Shown here piece after piece: positions 1-8,331 of a DNA stretch of 64,000 nucleotides; positions within the stretch are counted from its first letter, which is position 1; each line of letters opens with the position of its first letter. A program made the position numbers and the translations under genes. Source of the DNA: JAQVEM01 sp964595565 (GTDB lineage Bacteria; Actinomycetota; Humimicrobiia; Humimicrobiales; Humimicrobiaceae); the NCBI GenBank assembly GCA_964595565.1, contig CAZQQX010000003.1:19184-83183 (forward strand), written 5' to 3'. The notes below the pieces were generated by a model. The model saw nothing but the letters and a program-made list of their open reading frames with translations. It did no database searches and was not told the DNA's origin.

Positions 1-269
1 AAATGATAAAAATTGCAAACCTTATTGTAAAAAACGAATTGAGCGTAAGAGAGGCCGAGAGATTAGCAAGAAGAAAAGAAGAAGATAGAAAGGGAAAGAA
101 GAACAAAAAAGTTTTGCAATTCAGCAAATTCCCGGAGATATCCCAAAAAATATCCAATTACCTTAATGCACCTGTAAGGATAACAATGAGCAAAAAGAAG
201 GGCAGGGTTACAATAGAATTTGGTTCGGTTAAGGACCTGGAAAGAATAGTGAGTAAAATTGTCAGATAA
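1..269 (+). CDS. parB: ParB/Spo0J chromosome partitioning protein, C-terminal end (partial)
   Basis: Only the last 89 codons or so are in the window; the gene begins upstream. The visible protein has a lysine/arginine-rich linker with the motif SVREAERLARR, followed by a small C-terminal domain ending in a stretch with KKKGRVTIEFGSVKDLERI. This matches the dimerisation domain at the end of ParB/Spo0J proteins, which bind parS sites and load SMC near the origin. The ParB N-terminal CTPase and helix-turn-helix domains cannot be seen, so the assignment rests on the tail alone. The stop overlaps the start of lipA by 11 bp. Confidence 0.75.
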   Translation, partial: MIKIANLIVKNELSVREAERLARRKEEDRKGKKNKKVLQFSKFPEISQKISNYLNAPVRITMSKKKGRVTIEFGSVKDLERIVSKIVR

Positions 270-1173
270 AAGGCCGGACTGGGTAAGAAAAAAGATAAAT
301 CTGGATGTTCAAACAATCAATGAGGTCAGAACTCTTATAGAGGATTTAGATCTGAATACGGTTTGCCAGAGCGCGAAATGCCCGAATATATTTGAATGTT
401 TTGCCAGTAAAACAGCGACCTTCATGCTTATGGGAGATATTTGCACCAGAAACTGCAGCTATTGTAGCGTGAAGTCCGGAAGGCCGGAGGCACTTGATGG
501 AAGGGAGCCTCTGAGAGTTGCAGGAGCAGTGAGGAAGATGGGGTTAAAATATGTTGTTATTACTTCTGTAACCAGAGACGACATTCCTGATGGAGGAGCT
601 AACCATTTTGCGGAGACCATAAGGCAGGTAAAGAAGCTAAACCCGGACTCGGGGATAGAGTGCCTTATTCCTGATTTTAAAGGGGATTCAGAAAGCCTTA
701 AAATTGTTTTAAGACAGAAGCTGGATGTGCTGAATCATAACATAGAGACGGTTGAAAGGATTTTTAAGAAAGTAAGAAGAGGTTCAGATTATGAGAGGTC
801 ACTAAAAGTACTAAAATTAGCAAAGCTAATAAAACCGGATATTTATACAAAGTCGGGTTTTATGCTTGGTCTGGGGGAAAAAGAGCACGAGATAGTTGAA
901 TTGTTAAAAGACCTGAGGGATGTGGATTGTGATATCCTTACCATAGGACAGTATCTCAGGCCATCTGATTTGAATCTTAAAGTAGAAAAGTATTACACCG
1001 GGCAGGAATTTGTAACAATAGGAAAAATGGCGGAGGATATGGGCTTTAAGGCAGTGGTAAGCGGAATATTCGTCAGGTCTTCATATGATGCTGGTATTGT
1101 TCTGGAAAAAGTTTTAAATAATGACAGGAAAAAAGATTATAATTTCCGGAGAGTATCTTCACCGAAATTATAA
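259..1173 (+). CDS. lipA: Lipoyl synthase (radical SAM)
   Basis: Inserts two sulfurs into octanoyl groups on lipoyl domains of 2-oxoacid dehydrogenases or the glycine cleavage H protein. The 304-residue length is normal. The auxiliary cluster motif CQSAKCPNIFEC (C36, C41, C47) and the radical SAM motif CTRNCSYC (C62, C66, C69) are both present, and the RSSY motif that ligates the auxiliary cluster lies near residue 273. The start is TTG at 259, overlapping the parB tail by 11 bp, which suggests translational coupling. Downstream are a DUF123 protein and an Lrp-like domain protein. No lipB or lplA is in the window. Confidence 0.97.
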   Translation: MSDKRPDWVRKKINLDVQTINEVRTLIEDLDLNTVCQSAKCPNIFECFASKTATFMLMGDICTRNCSYCSVKSGRPEALDGREPLRVAGAVRKMGLKYVVITSVTRDDIPDGGANHFAETIRQVKKLNPDSGIECLIPDFKGDSESLKIVLRQKLDVLNHNIETVERIFKKVRRGSDYERSLKVLKLAKLIKPDIYTKSGFMLGLGEKEHEIVELLKDLRDVDCDILTIGQYLRPSDLNLKVEKYYTGQEFVTIGKMAEDMGFKAVVSGIFVRSSYDAGIVLEKVLNNDRKKDYNFRRVSSPKL

Positions 1174-1203
1174 TAGTTGGCGGTGGATTAAAACCTTTAT
1201 ATT

Positions 1204-1602
1204 ATGAGAGGTTCATATTGTTTATTGATTAAATGTAGCAAACCCCGGCGAATAAGAATTGGTAAACTTGGACCAATATGGTTCAAAAAGGGGTTCTATC
1301 TTTATGTAGGGTCTGCTTTGAATGGTATAGAAAGAAGGGTATCAAGACACCTGGGGAACAGGAAGAAGAATTACTGGCATATTGATTATTTTTTATCCAG
1401 CAGCTATGTTAATGTGGAGCGGGTTTATTGTTTTAGGAGCGACAAAAAAATAGAATGTGGCATTGCAGAGAGAATAAGAAGGATAGCACCGCCGGTAAAA
1501 AATTTTGGAGCATCGGATTGCAAGTGCGAGAGCCATTTATTTTTCATATCCACCGAGGCGGACCGCGCAAGGGAAAAGTTAAGTTTATATCTTTTTGATT
1601 AA
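1204..1602 (+). CDS. DUF123 / GIY-YIG-like (Uri superfamily) protein
   Basis: A 132-residue protein of the DUF123 family, a GIY-YIG nuclease-like fold common in archaea and scattered in bacteria. Visible family features are the N-terminal GSYCLLI strand, FYLYVGSALNGIERRVSRHL (the family's YxGSA-L-R-H signature), WHIDYFL, and a late C-x-C-x-SH segment (CKCESHLFF). A nucleic-acid substrate is likely but the cellular role of these proteins is not established. It lies 30 bp after lipA and 21 bp before the Lrp-like gene on the same strand, so the three may be one transcript. The start is ATG at 1204; no strong ribosome binding site is visible. Confidence 0.8.
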   Translation: MRGSYCLLIKCSKPRRIRIGKLGPIWFKKGFYLYVGSALNGIERRVSRHLGNRKKNYWHIDYFLSSSYVNVERVYCFRSDKKIECGIAERIRRIAPPVKNFGASDCKCESHLFFISTEADRAREKLSLYLFD

Positions 1603-1623
1603 TATTAAAAGAGGGGGTAAAAG

Positions 1624-1860
1624 TTGGTCAGGGCGTATATATTTATAAAATCAGAACCGGGGGAGCAGGGGGATATTTATACAAAAGTACTGAAATTAAA
1701 AGGCGTTAGGAGTGCAAATACAGTACTGGGCATATACGACCTTATCGTCTTTGTAGAAAGTGAGAGTCTGGAAAATCTGGGGAAAATGATAATATCCAGG
1801 GTCCAGAACCTGAAAGGGATTAAAGATACAGTCTCCTGCATAGTGGTTGAACCAATATAA
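1624..1860 (+). CDS. Stand-alone Lrp/AsnC ligand-binding (RAM) domain protein
   Basis: A 78-residue protein consisting only of the C-terminal RAM domain of Lrp/AsnC regulators, without a helix-turn-helix. The strand-helix-strand pattern and the motif VLGIYDLIVFVES (G-x-YD-L-x-V) are typical, as is the final IVVEPI strand. Stand-alone RAM proteins form oligomers that can bind amino acids and may modulate full-length Lrp proteins. The start is TTG at 1624 after a GAGGGGG-type ribosome binding site. The ligand cannot be deduced. Confidence 0.85.
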   Translation: MVRAYIFIKSEPGEQGDIYTKVLKLKGVRSANTVLGIYDLIVFVESESLENLGKMIISRVQNLKGIKDTVSCIVVEPI

Positions 1861-1979
1861 AGTTAATCAGAGCAACGCAGTCATTATAGTAGTTAACTTA
1901 ATACAGGTGTTTAAGATAATAAAAAATGCCTATATGGTCGTATTTAAAGGAAGGTAATTAATAAAAGGAGATAAAGAGA

Positions 1980-2903
1980 GTGAAGCTTGTACCCAGGATA
2001 ATATTAGGTGTTGTTATACTGGTCGTGTTTTTATTTATTGTATTTAATAGTTTTGTTGTGGTCCAGGCGGGGAATGTGAGGGTACTGACGCAGTTTGGCA
2101 GGACTACCGGGGTGACTTTTAAGCCGGGGCTGCATCTAAAAATACCTTTTATACAAAATGTGGTAAATTATTCAACAAGGAAGGTTACTTATGAAACCAG
2201 TGATAATCCCGAAACAAGCAGGGCAAATTATCCGGATTATTCGGTTGATACCACATCTTCTGACGGACAGCAAATAAGGCTAAAATATACTATAAGATTT
2301 TCTATTGATGGCGAGAAGGCAGAATGGATATACAACAACGTCGGTGACATGGATAACGTGGTGGAAAAAGTAGTAAAGACCGAGGCAAGGTCTCTGTCCC
2401 GTAATATACCAAAAAAATATACTGCTGCCCAGCTTTATTCTGAACAGGTGTTTGATGTACAGAGAGAGATAGGTGAGACACTGTCACCCGTGTTCGGAGA
2501 AAACGGAGTAATTCTGGATGAATTTTTACTCAGGAAAATAGACTTTACCGAGGAGTATTTCAATATCCTTGAAGAAAAACAAATTGCCGAGGAAAAAATC
2601 GTGGTTGAAAAGAATATTCTTGAACAGGAAAAAATAAAGAAGGAACAGGCGATAATTAAAGCGGAAGCAGAGGCAAAACAGATTGAGATTAAAGGTGAAG
2701 CGCTCAGGGCTTATCCACAGATAATACAGCTTGAGTTTATACAAAAATTATCTCCGAATATATCCTGGGGAATACTTCCCGATGAAGGAATTGTTCCACT
2801 TATTGACCCTGGTAAGCTACAGGAACAAACAGGCAGTTATTATCAGGAAAGTCAGGGTACCGGAGAAACAGCTACCCCCGATAACCAGGAAGAGGAAAAT
2901 TAA
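1980..2903 (+). CDS. SPFH/prohibitin-family membrane protein (HflC-like)
   Basis: A 307-residue protein with one N-terminal transmembrane helix (about residues 7-28), an SPFH domain that begins VVQAGNVRVLTQFGR and GLHLKIPFIQNV, a long glutamate/lysine-rich coiled coil (about 195-240) containing the AEAEAKQIEIKGEA type repeat, and a glutamine/glycine-rich tail. It resembles prohibitins and HflC, which form ring-shaped membrane scaffolds and often modulate FtsH. No hflK partner or ftsH is adjacent. The start is GTG at 1980 after an AAAGGAG site. A second, different SPFH protein (slipin type) is encoded at 43728-44507. Confidence 0.85.
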   Translation: MKLVPRIILGVVILVVFLFIVFNSFVVVQAGNVRVLTQFGRTTGVTFKPGLHLKIPFIQNVVNYSTRKVTYETSDNPETSRANYPDYSVDTTSSDGQQIRLKYTIRFSIDGEKAEWIYNNVGDMDNVVEKVVKTEARSLSRNIPKKYTAAQLYSEQVFDVQREIGETLSPVFGENGVILDEFLLRKIDFTEEYFNILEEKQIAEEKIVVEKNILEQEKIKKEQAIIKAEAEAKQIEIKGEALRAYPQIIQLEFIQKLSPNISWGILPDEGIVPLIDPGKLQEQTGSYYQESQGTGETATPDNQEEEN

Positions 2904-3004
2904 TGGGTCCGGGCGAGCGGACATTTAGTAGAAATAAAAGAAATGGTTTATTATTTTTAAACATAAATTAATATAAAGCATTTTTAAGGGATGTTGAGCC
3001 TGGA

Positions 3005-3610
3005 ATGAATAAAATAAGAAAGCGCTTATTGAATTATATAGAAGAGATAAAATCGTATAACAATATTGCGAGTATATCAAAAATTGTAAGAAGGTATTTT
3101 GCAGTAAATGGTTTTGATGGAGTAATCACTGGTATAGGCGTTCTGGCCGGTAATTATATTATTGGGGTTAAAGAATACAAGCATGTAATGATAGCAGGGT
3201 TCGCAATATGTATTTCTCTTGGAGTATCCGGAATATGGAGTGCTTACTTTAGTGAGACCGCTGAAAGAAGAAAAGAGCTATTCGACCTGGAAGAGTCAGT
3301 TCTTTATAATTTAGATGAAACCGTAATCTCAAGGGCGCAAAAGTTCGCAGTAAGAATACTCGCGGCTGTAAACGGTCTATCCCCGGTTATAATGGCGTTT
3401 GTTCCATTAACACCTTTTCTTTTTGGAAGGTTTTTACCCATAGATACCTGCTACTACATCGGTTTTGCGCTTGCATTTTTAATACTATTCGGAATAGGTA
3501 TTTTTTTAGGAAAGATTTCCCGTGGCAATCTGGTGTTTTATGGCATTAAAATGCTTGTCGCAGGTGTTTTTTGCATTGCTCTTAGTTTGTTGCTGGAGTT
3601 GATGAAGTAA
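3005..3610 (+). CDS. VIT1/CCC1-like integral membrane protein
   Basis: A 201-residue protein with about five hydrophobic helices. The segment NGFDGVITGIGVLAGN near residue 38 matches the first helix of the VIT1/CCC1 (DUF125) family, which exports iron or manganese in plants and fungi; many bacterial relatives are uncharacterised. The region after the second helix (TAERRKELFDLEESV) corresponds to the short cytoplasmic metal-binding region but is poor in the usual repeated glutamate/methionine residues, so metal transport is only a family-level guess. It is followed by a strong terminator and faces glnA. Confidence 0.7.
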   Translation: MNKIRKRLLNYIEEIKSYNNIASISKIVRRYFAVNGFDGVITGIGVLAGNYIIGVKEYKHVMIAGFAICISLGVSGIWSAYFSETAERRKELFDLEESVLYNLDETVISRAQKFAVRILAAVNGLSPVIMAFVPLTPFLFGRFLPIDTCYYIGFALAFLILFGIGIFLGKISRGNLVFYGIKMLVAGVFCIALSLLLELMK

Positions 3611-3622
3611 GAATTAAATGGA

Positions 3623-3671
3623 GAAAAGACAAAAAGCCACGGTCAGAGGAAACCGGACTTTTTGTCTTTTC
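3623..3671 (+). terminator. Intrinsic terminator between the VIT-like gene and glnA
   Basis: A perfect 14-bp inverted repeat has arms at 3623-3636 and 3658-3671 around a 21-nt loop and is followed by a run of T on the plus strand. The T run serves the plus-strand VIT-like gene; for glnA on the minus strand the tail is weaker. Confidence 0.9.
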
Positions 3672-3694
3672 TTTTTTTTAAAATAAGCCAGAGA

Positions 3695-5032
3695 TTATAA
3701 AAGCGGGAGATAAGAATCCAGCTCGTATTTGGAAACGTGGGTTCTGTACCTGTCCCATTCAATTTTTTTATTTTCTATAAATTTATAAAATATATGGTCT
3801 CCGAGGGTTTCCCGGACCAGCTCACTTTTTTCCATTAATTTTACTGCTTCAAGAAGGTTATCCGGGAGAGTTTCTATTTTTGATTCTTCTCTTTTCAAAA
3901 CATCCATTTCAAAAATATTTTCTTCAATTGGTTTTGGAAGGGGATATTTATTCTTTATACCCTCCAGGCCTGCCGCAAGCATAACGCTGAATGCGAGATA
4001 TGGGTTGCAGGCAGGGTCAGGGCACCTGAATTCTACTCTGGTTGATGTTTCTTTACCCGGTTTGTACATGGGCACTCTTACAAGCGTTGACCTGTTTCTT
4101 CTGGCCCAGGAGATATAAACAGGAGCTTCATAACCGGGGACCAGCCTCTTGTAGGAGTTTACCCACTGGTTGGTTATGGCTACTATTTCCTTGCAGTGCC
4201 TGAGTATACCTGCTATATAGTATTTGCCGGTGTCAGATAGATGATATTGGTCACCTGGATCGTAAAAGGCATTTTTATCTCCTTTGAAAAGGGATTGATG
4301 GGTATGCATTCCGCTTCCATTCACTCCAAATAGTGGCTTGGGCATAAAAGTAGCATATACGCCGTGCCTGGTTGCAACTTCCTTTACTATGAGCCTATAA
4401 GTCATAGCGTTATCGGCCATAGTGAGAGCATCTGTATACCTCAGGTCTATTTCATGTTGCGAGGGAGCAACCTCATGATGGGAATATTCCACGCCTATGC
4501 CCATTGATTCTAAATAAAGAACCGTGTTTCTTCTTAGCTCGCTTGCCACATCTAGAGTGGTCAGGTCAAAGTATCCTCCTTTATCCAGTATCTGAGGTTC
4601 ACCTGTATCATTTTTAAAATAGAAAAATTCAAGCTCAGGACCAACATAGAATGTAAAGCCCAAATCTTTTGCTTTTTTTAACATTTTTTTGAGAACCCAT
4701 CTCGGGTCTCCCTTAAAATTTGACCTATCGGGCTCAAGTATGTCACAGAAAATCCTGGCAACCCCGTTTTCTTCGGGGCTCCAGGGAAGTATCTGAAAAG
4801 TATTCGGGTCGGGCATTGCAATAACGTCACTTTCTTCTATCCTTGAAAACCCCTCAATGGATGAGCCGTCAAAACCCATACCTTCAGTCAGTGCGCTTTC
4901 AAGTTCTTCAACTGTTATGGCAAAGCTTTTTAAAAACCCCTGGACATCTGTAAACCATAGCCTTATAAACTTTATATTATGGTCACGGGCTTTTTTTAGA
5001 ACATACTCTTTCATCTCATCATTTTTTTCCAT
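3695..5032 (-). CDS. glnA: Type I glutamine synthetase, alpha subtype
   Basis: Forms glutamine from glutamate, ammonium and ATP. The 445-residue length and the motifs GFDGSSIEGF, GMHTHQSL and NPYLAFSVMLAAG are those of GSI. The region PIEENIFEMDVLKREE, where GSI-beta enzymes carry the adenylylated tyrosine, has no tyrosine here, and the arginine typical of feedback-inhibited GSI-alpha is present (R64 in GFSRIEESD). It is therefore the alpha type of Firmicutes, archaea and some other lineages, not controlled by adenylylation. It is the last gene of the minus-strand block amtB, PII, glnA; the 169-bp gap to the PII gene holds direct repeats that may be a GlnR-type site. Confidence 0.97.
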   Translation of the reverse strand: MEKNDEMKEYVLKKARDHNIKFIRLWFTDVQGFLKSFAITVEELESALTEGMGFDGSSIEGFSRIEESDVIAMPDPNTFQILPWSPEENGVARIFCDILEPDRSNFKGDPRWVLKKMLKKAKDLGFTFYVGPELEFFYFKNDTGEPQILDKGGYFDLTTLDVASELRRNTVLYLESMGIGVEYSHHEVAPSQHEIDLRYTDALTMADNAMTYRLIVKEVATRHGVYATFMPKPLFGVNGSGMHTHQSLFKGDKNAFYDPGDQYHLSDTGKYYIAGILRHCKEIVAITNQWVNSYKRLVPGYEAPVYISWARRNRSTLVRVPMYKPGKETSTRVEFRCPDPACNPYLAFSVMLAAGLEGIKNKYPLPKPIEENIFEMDVLKREESKIETLPDNLLEAVKLMEKSELVRETLGDHIFYKFIENKKIEWDRYRTHVSKYELDSYLPLL

Positions 5033-5159
5033 GTCGTCACTCCCCTTATTCTGGTGATTAATTTTAATAATTAATTGGTTTTATATTTATACTGAGAATT
5101 AAGTTTTTAAATTTCATAATATTATAGCCTAATTTCTGGTAAAATTTTATCTAAATAAT

Positions 5160-5175
5160 GTTAAATCTATGTTAA
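5160..5175 (-). promoter_or_regulatory. Direct repeat upstream of glnA, possible GlnR-type operator
   Basis: The pentamer GTTAA occurs at 5160-5164 and again at 5171-5175, exactly 11 bp apart, inside an 11-bp direct repeat. A related GGTAA lies 22 bp (two turns) away at 5138-5142. The same 11-bp phasing is seen upstream of amtB. GlnR of Streptomyces binds pentamer half-sites separated by 6 nt. The site lies 128-143 bp upstream of the glnA start. Confidence 0.45.
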
Positions 5176-5201
5176 ATCTGGGCCTCACTAAAAGCCCCGG
5201 C

Positions 5202-5543
5202 TTAACCAATGGCCTTTTTACCTTCCTCTCCGGTCCTGATTCTGATGCACCCCGGCAGGTCAATAATAAAAATTTTACCGTCACCAATATTACCGGTGTA
5301 AGCGCCTCTTTTGATTGCATTAATAGTGGGTTCGACAAACTCTTCATTTACAGCTATCTCCAGCCTGATTTTTTTGATGAGATTAACTTCATGTATTACT
5401 CCTCTGTAAGTTTCCGTGTATCCTTTTTGCTGGCCGCACCCGAGAACGTTGGTTATGGTCATCTTGTATATCTCATTATCAAATAGTTCTTTTTTTACAT
5501 CGGGTAGCCTGTGGGGTTGAATCATTGCTATTATTAATTTCAT
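5202..5543 (-). CDS. glnB: PII nitrogen regulatory protein without the uridylylation tyrosine
   Basis: A 113-residue PII trimer protein that senses ATP/ADP and 2-oxoglutarate and typically gates AmtB. Typical segments are GCGQQKGYTETYRGV (T-loop), TGNIGDGKIFI (B-loop) and the C-terminal IRTGEEG. Y46 is present, but residue 51, the uridylylated or adenylylated tyrosine of many PII proteins, is histidine. Covalent control at that site is therefore not possible, in keeping with an alpha-type GlnA next door. It lies 35 bp downstream of amtB, the usual glnK-amtB pairing but with amtB first. Confidence 0.95.
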   Translation of the reverse strand: MKLIIAMIQPHRLPDVKKELFDNEIYKMTITNVLGCGQQKGYTETYRGVIHEVNLIKKIRLEIAVNEEFVEPTINAIKRGAYTGNIGDGKIFIIDLPGCIRIRTGEEGKKAIG

Positions 5544-5578
5544 TTCTTCCTCTTTTCATAATATAAAGTGGTAATTTA

Positions 5579-6841
5579 TTAATCATTCTGAAATATCTGG
5601 AACCCGCTATACGCTTCCATTCCGTGCTCATCAATATCAAGGCCCTTCAGTTCAGTTTCTCTGGATACTCTCAGTCCTACTGTTTTCTTAATTAAAAGAA
5701 ATACCAGGAGCATGGTTCCAAAGGTCCAGGCAAACACACTTAATGCACCTGTAAGCTGGATAAGAAGTAAGTCCCATCCACCACCAAAAAATAGCCCGTT
5801 TACGCCTTCAAAACCCGCAAGTCCTGCGTATTCTGATTGTGCAAAAAGTCCTACAAAAAGTGTCCCGGAGAAGCCGCATACACCGTGAACCGATACTGCT
5901 CCTACGGGGTCATCAATTCTTAATTTTTTGTCAAGTATCTCTATAGATATGCTTACTATTATTCCACATAATATGCCAATAATAATTGCGCTGTATGGTG
6001 AGACTAATGCACATCCCGCAGTAATTCCTACCAGTCCTGCCAGTGCACCGTTTAAGGTCATAGAAGCATCCGGTTTCTTATATTTTATCCATGTAAAAAG
6101 CATAGTGGCGAGTGATGACGATGCGGCAGATAGAGTGGTGGCAACAGCTATAGTCGGGATGGCAGGGCTACTGGCAGAAAGCGTACTGCCTGGATTGAAA
6201 CCGTACCAGCCGAACCATAAAATAAAAACCCCCAGTGCGGCGAGAGGGATATTATGACCGGTGATAGCATTGGAAGAACCATCTTTATTGTATTTACCAA
6301 ATCTTGGCCCCAGGGCAATAGCACCGGCAAGGCCGGCCCAGCCGCCAACAGAATGAACTACGGTGGAACCGGCAAAATCAATCATTCCCAGGTCGGCAAG
6401 CCAGCCGCCTCCCCATATCCAGTGTCCCGCTACAGGATATATGATCGCTGTAATAAAAATAGAGTAAATAAGGTAATTCTTAAATTTTATCCTTTCTGAA
6501 ACCGTACCGGATACAATTGTAGCAGCAGTAGCTGCAAAAACAGCCTGAAATATCCAGAAAGAAAAGACTGAAGTGTCCAAATTACCTGTTATTGAGAGAG
6601 TAAAATTACTGGTGCCAATAAAGCCACCGGCATCTCTCCCGAACATCAGGCCATACCCAACAAGAAAGAAAAGGATGCTACCGACACAGAAATCCACCAG
6701 GTTTTTCATAAGGATATTTACAGAGTTTTTAGCGCGGGTAAAGCCTGTCTCTACCATAGCAAATCCAGCCTGCATAAAAAATACCATAAACGCAGTAAGA
6801 AGTATCCATATGGTGTCAAGGTTAGCTGCAATAGTATTCAT
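5579..6841 (-). CDS. amtB: Ammonium transporter
   Basis: A 420-residue Amt/Rh channel with about eleven transmembrane helices starting directly near residue 10 (no signal peptide is obvious). Family hallmarks include the DFAGSTVVHSVGGWAGL segment with the first pore histidine and DDPVGAVSVHGVCG with the second. The C-terminal tail (ELKGLDIDEHGMEAYSGF) is the conserved cytoplasmic region that couples to PII. The start at 6841 has a GGAGGT ribosome binding site just upstream. Phased pentamers that look like GlnR half-sites lie 47-84 bp upstream. Confidence 0.97.
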   Translation of the reverse strand: MNTIAANLDTIWILLTAFMVFFMQAGFAMVETGFTRAKNSVNILMKNLVDFCVGSILFFLVGYGLMFGRDAGGFIGTSNFTLSITGNLDTSVFSFWIFQAVFAATAATIVSGTVSERIKFKNYLIYSIFITAIIYPVAGHWIWGGGWLADLGMIDFAGSTVVHSVGGWAGLAGAIALGPRFGKYNKDGSSNAITGHNIPLAALGVFILWFGWYGFNPGSTLSASSPAIPTIAVATTLSAASSSLATMLFTWIKYKKPDASMTLNGALAGLVGITAGCALVSPYSAIIIGILCGIIVSISIEILDKKLRIDDPVGAVSVHGVCGFSGTLFVGLFAQSEYAGLAGFEGVNGLFFGGGWDLLLIQLTGALSVFAWTFGTMLLVFLLIKKTVGLRVSRETELKGLDIDEHGMEAYSGFQIFQND

Positions 6842-6887
6842 TTTTACCTCCGCTTTTTTATAATTCAGGCTATTTTACAGCACAAAC

Positions 6888-6925
6888 ATTACATGAAGGT
6901 TACGGTTTCGTTAAGAGTGTGTAAA
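6888..6925 (-). promoter_or_regulatory. Phased half-sites upstream of amtB, predicted GlnR-type operator
   Basis: Four related pentamers on the plus strand, ATTAC (6888), GTTAC (6899), GTTAA (6910) and GTAAA (6921), start exactly 11 bp apart with 6-nt spacers. The array lies between the amtB start and the end of the GlnR-like gene. This is the geometry of actinobacterial GlnR boxes (pentamer, six bases, pentamer). Binding is predicted, not shown. Confidence 0.6.
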
Positions 6926-6978
6926 TTATTAGCAATTTAATATTTTGAGTGGAATAAACGGTTTAATTAATAAATAAA

Positions 6979-7668
6979 TTAAACCTGAATCCGGGAAGAG
7001 AACATATAGCCAACGTTTCTTACAGTTTTTAACATAAGATTATAAGGGGATGGGAGTTTAGAACGCAGTCTTCTAATGTGAACATCAATTGTCCTGCTGC
7101 CCCCGTAAAAATCATATTCCCAGATAATGGAAAGCAGTTTATTCCTGGTAAAAACTTTATTTTGATTCTGCAGGAGTAGCTTTAGAAGCTCAAATTCTTT
7201 AAAAGTCAGTTCAATTGTAGTGTCGTTGACCTTAAGTTCATATTTATCAGAGTTTAACACAAGCCCGTCTACCACAATAGCATTTTCTGGAGGATAAATA
7301 CCTTTCCTTATAAGAACAGCTTTTACCCTGATTGCAAGTTCTTTTTTAATATTTTCCGGGAAGCAAAAATCATCAAACTTGATTCCGCTTTCAAACAGGA
7401 GATCAGCGCAGCTAAAATCCAGCAACGCAATCTTTGCGATATCTGTTTCCCTTTTGCTTTTTAGTTCATTTTTGATAGCAGCAATATCCGCAGTATTTTT
7501 AGCGATAAAATGTAAAATTATCAATTTGGCACTTTTGAGGTCAGCGGCGAATTTTTCAGGGCTGTCAAGTAACTGAATATTGAAATTACCTGTGTTTAGA
7601 ACATTTTTTATTACACCTTCAAGCGCCCTGTCATCCGAAAAAAGCAGTGTTTTAATTGAATAAACCAT
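6979..7668 (-). CDS. glnR: GlnR-like orphan OmpR-family response regulator
   Basis: A 229-residue protein with a degenerate receiver domain (about 1-115) and an OmpR/PhoB winged-helix domain (about 130-225). The DNA-binding part reads LTFKEFELLKLL, VFTRNKLLSIIWEYDFYGG, TIDVHIRRLRSKL and VRNVGYMF, nearly the pattern of Streptomyces GlnR. The receiver lacks the acidic pocket and phosphorylatable aspartate of normal response regulators, as in GlnR. No histidine kinase is adjacent. Its place directly upstream of amtB, the PII gene and glnA, with phased repeats in between, supports control of nitrogen assimilation. The symbol is given by similarity and context. Confidence 0.8.
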   Translation of the reverse strand: MVYSIKTLLFSDDRALEGVIKNVLNTGNFNIQLLDSPEKFAADLKSAKLIILHFIAKNTADIAAIKNELKSKRETDIAKIALLDFSCADLLFESGIKFDDFCFPENIKKELAIRVKAVLIRKGIYPPENAIVVDGLVLNSDKYELKVNDTTIELTFKEFELLKLLLQNQNKVFTRNKLLSIIWEYDFYGGSRTIDVHIRRLRSKLPSPYNLMLKTVRNVGYMFSSRIQV

Positions 7669-7977
7669 AGTTATATACGGTTAAAAATTTAAAAAATATA
7701 CAATTTTATATTATAGAGTAATTTAATATATAGTAAAAGCAAAGAGGTCTGCCCGGATAATATAAAAACAGTGGACTTTATTATTTTTAATCGTAGGAGA
7801 AAACAAATTTAAATAATTGATAATATAGTTGTCTAATTCTATAATTATTTTATTGATTTAATAAAAATAATAAAATAATACTAATTGAGGTGAACCCCTC
7901 CTGTTAGACAGTATATTAACTTAAAGATACAATAGCTGATGAGACTTACAAAAACAAGAGATAGGAGTTCTCATCAG

Positions 7978-8331
7978 ATGGTAAGAGAAAGAAGAAGCTT
8001 CTCAAATGATTTTAAGAAACAGGTAGTAGAGTCAATACTGTCGGGTTCATCTACCCAGGCAGAGCTGGCAAGAGAGCACAGGATATCACCGGTAATGATA
8101 AACCGGTGGAAAAAAGACTACAAAGCCGGAAAGTTCTTTGAAAATGTAACTTCTCAGGATATGGCAAAGCTGGAACTTAGGATAAGGGATCTGGAAAGAC
8201 TAGTAGGAAGGCTTACCCTGGAAAACGAAGTACTGAAGAAAATCAGAGACCTTGACACCAAGGAAAAAAAAGAGTCTTCGTCCATAGTAACCTCAAGAGA
8301 CTGGGATCGGCGGGGAGGGGGCGCAAGATAG
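7978..8331 (+). CDS. IS3-family transposase OrfA
   Basis: The first 50 residues form a helix-turn-helix of the transposase-8 type (RRSFSNDFKKQVVESIL, then a QAELAREHRISPVMINRWKK recognition region), followed by a leucine-zipper-like coil (about 60-90) used for multimerisation. ATG 7978 is chosen because an AGGAG site precedes it by 10 nt and homologues start near here; an in-frame ATG at 7939 would add 13 residues but has no ribosome binding site. A run of eight A residues at 8264-8271 near the end is a likely -1 slippery site for making the OrfAB fusion. Confidence 0.88.
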   Translation: MVRERRSFSNDFKKQVVESILSGSSTQAELAREHRISPVMINRWKKDYKAGKFFENVTSQDMAKLELRIRDLERLVGRLTLENEVLKKIRDLDTKEKKESSSIVTSRDWDRRGGGAR

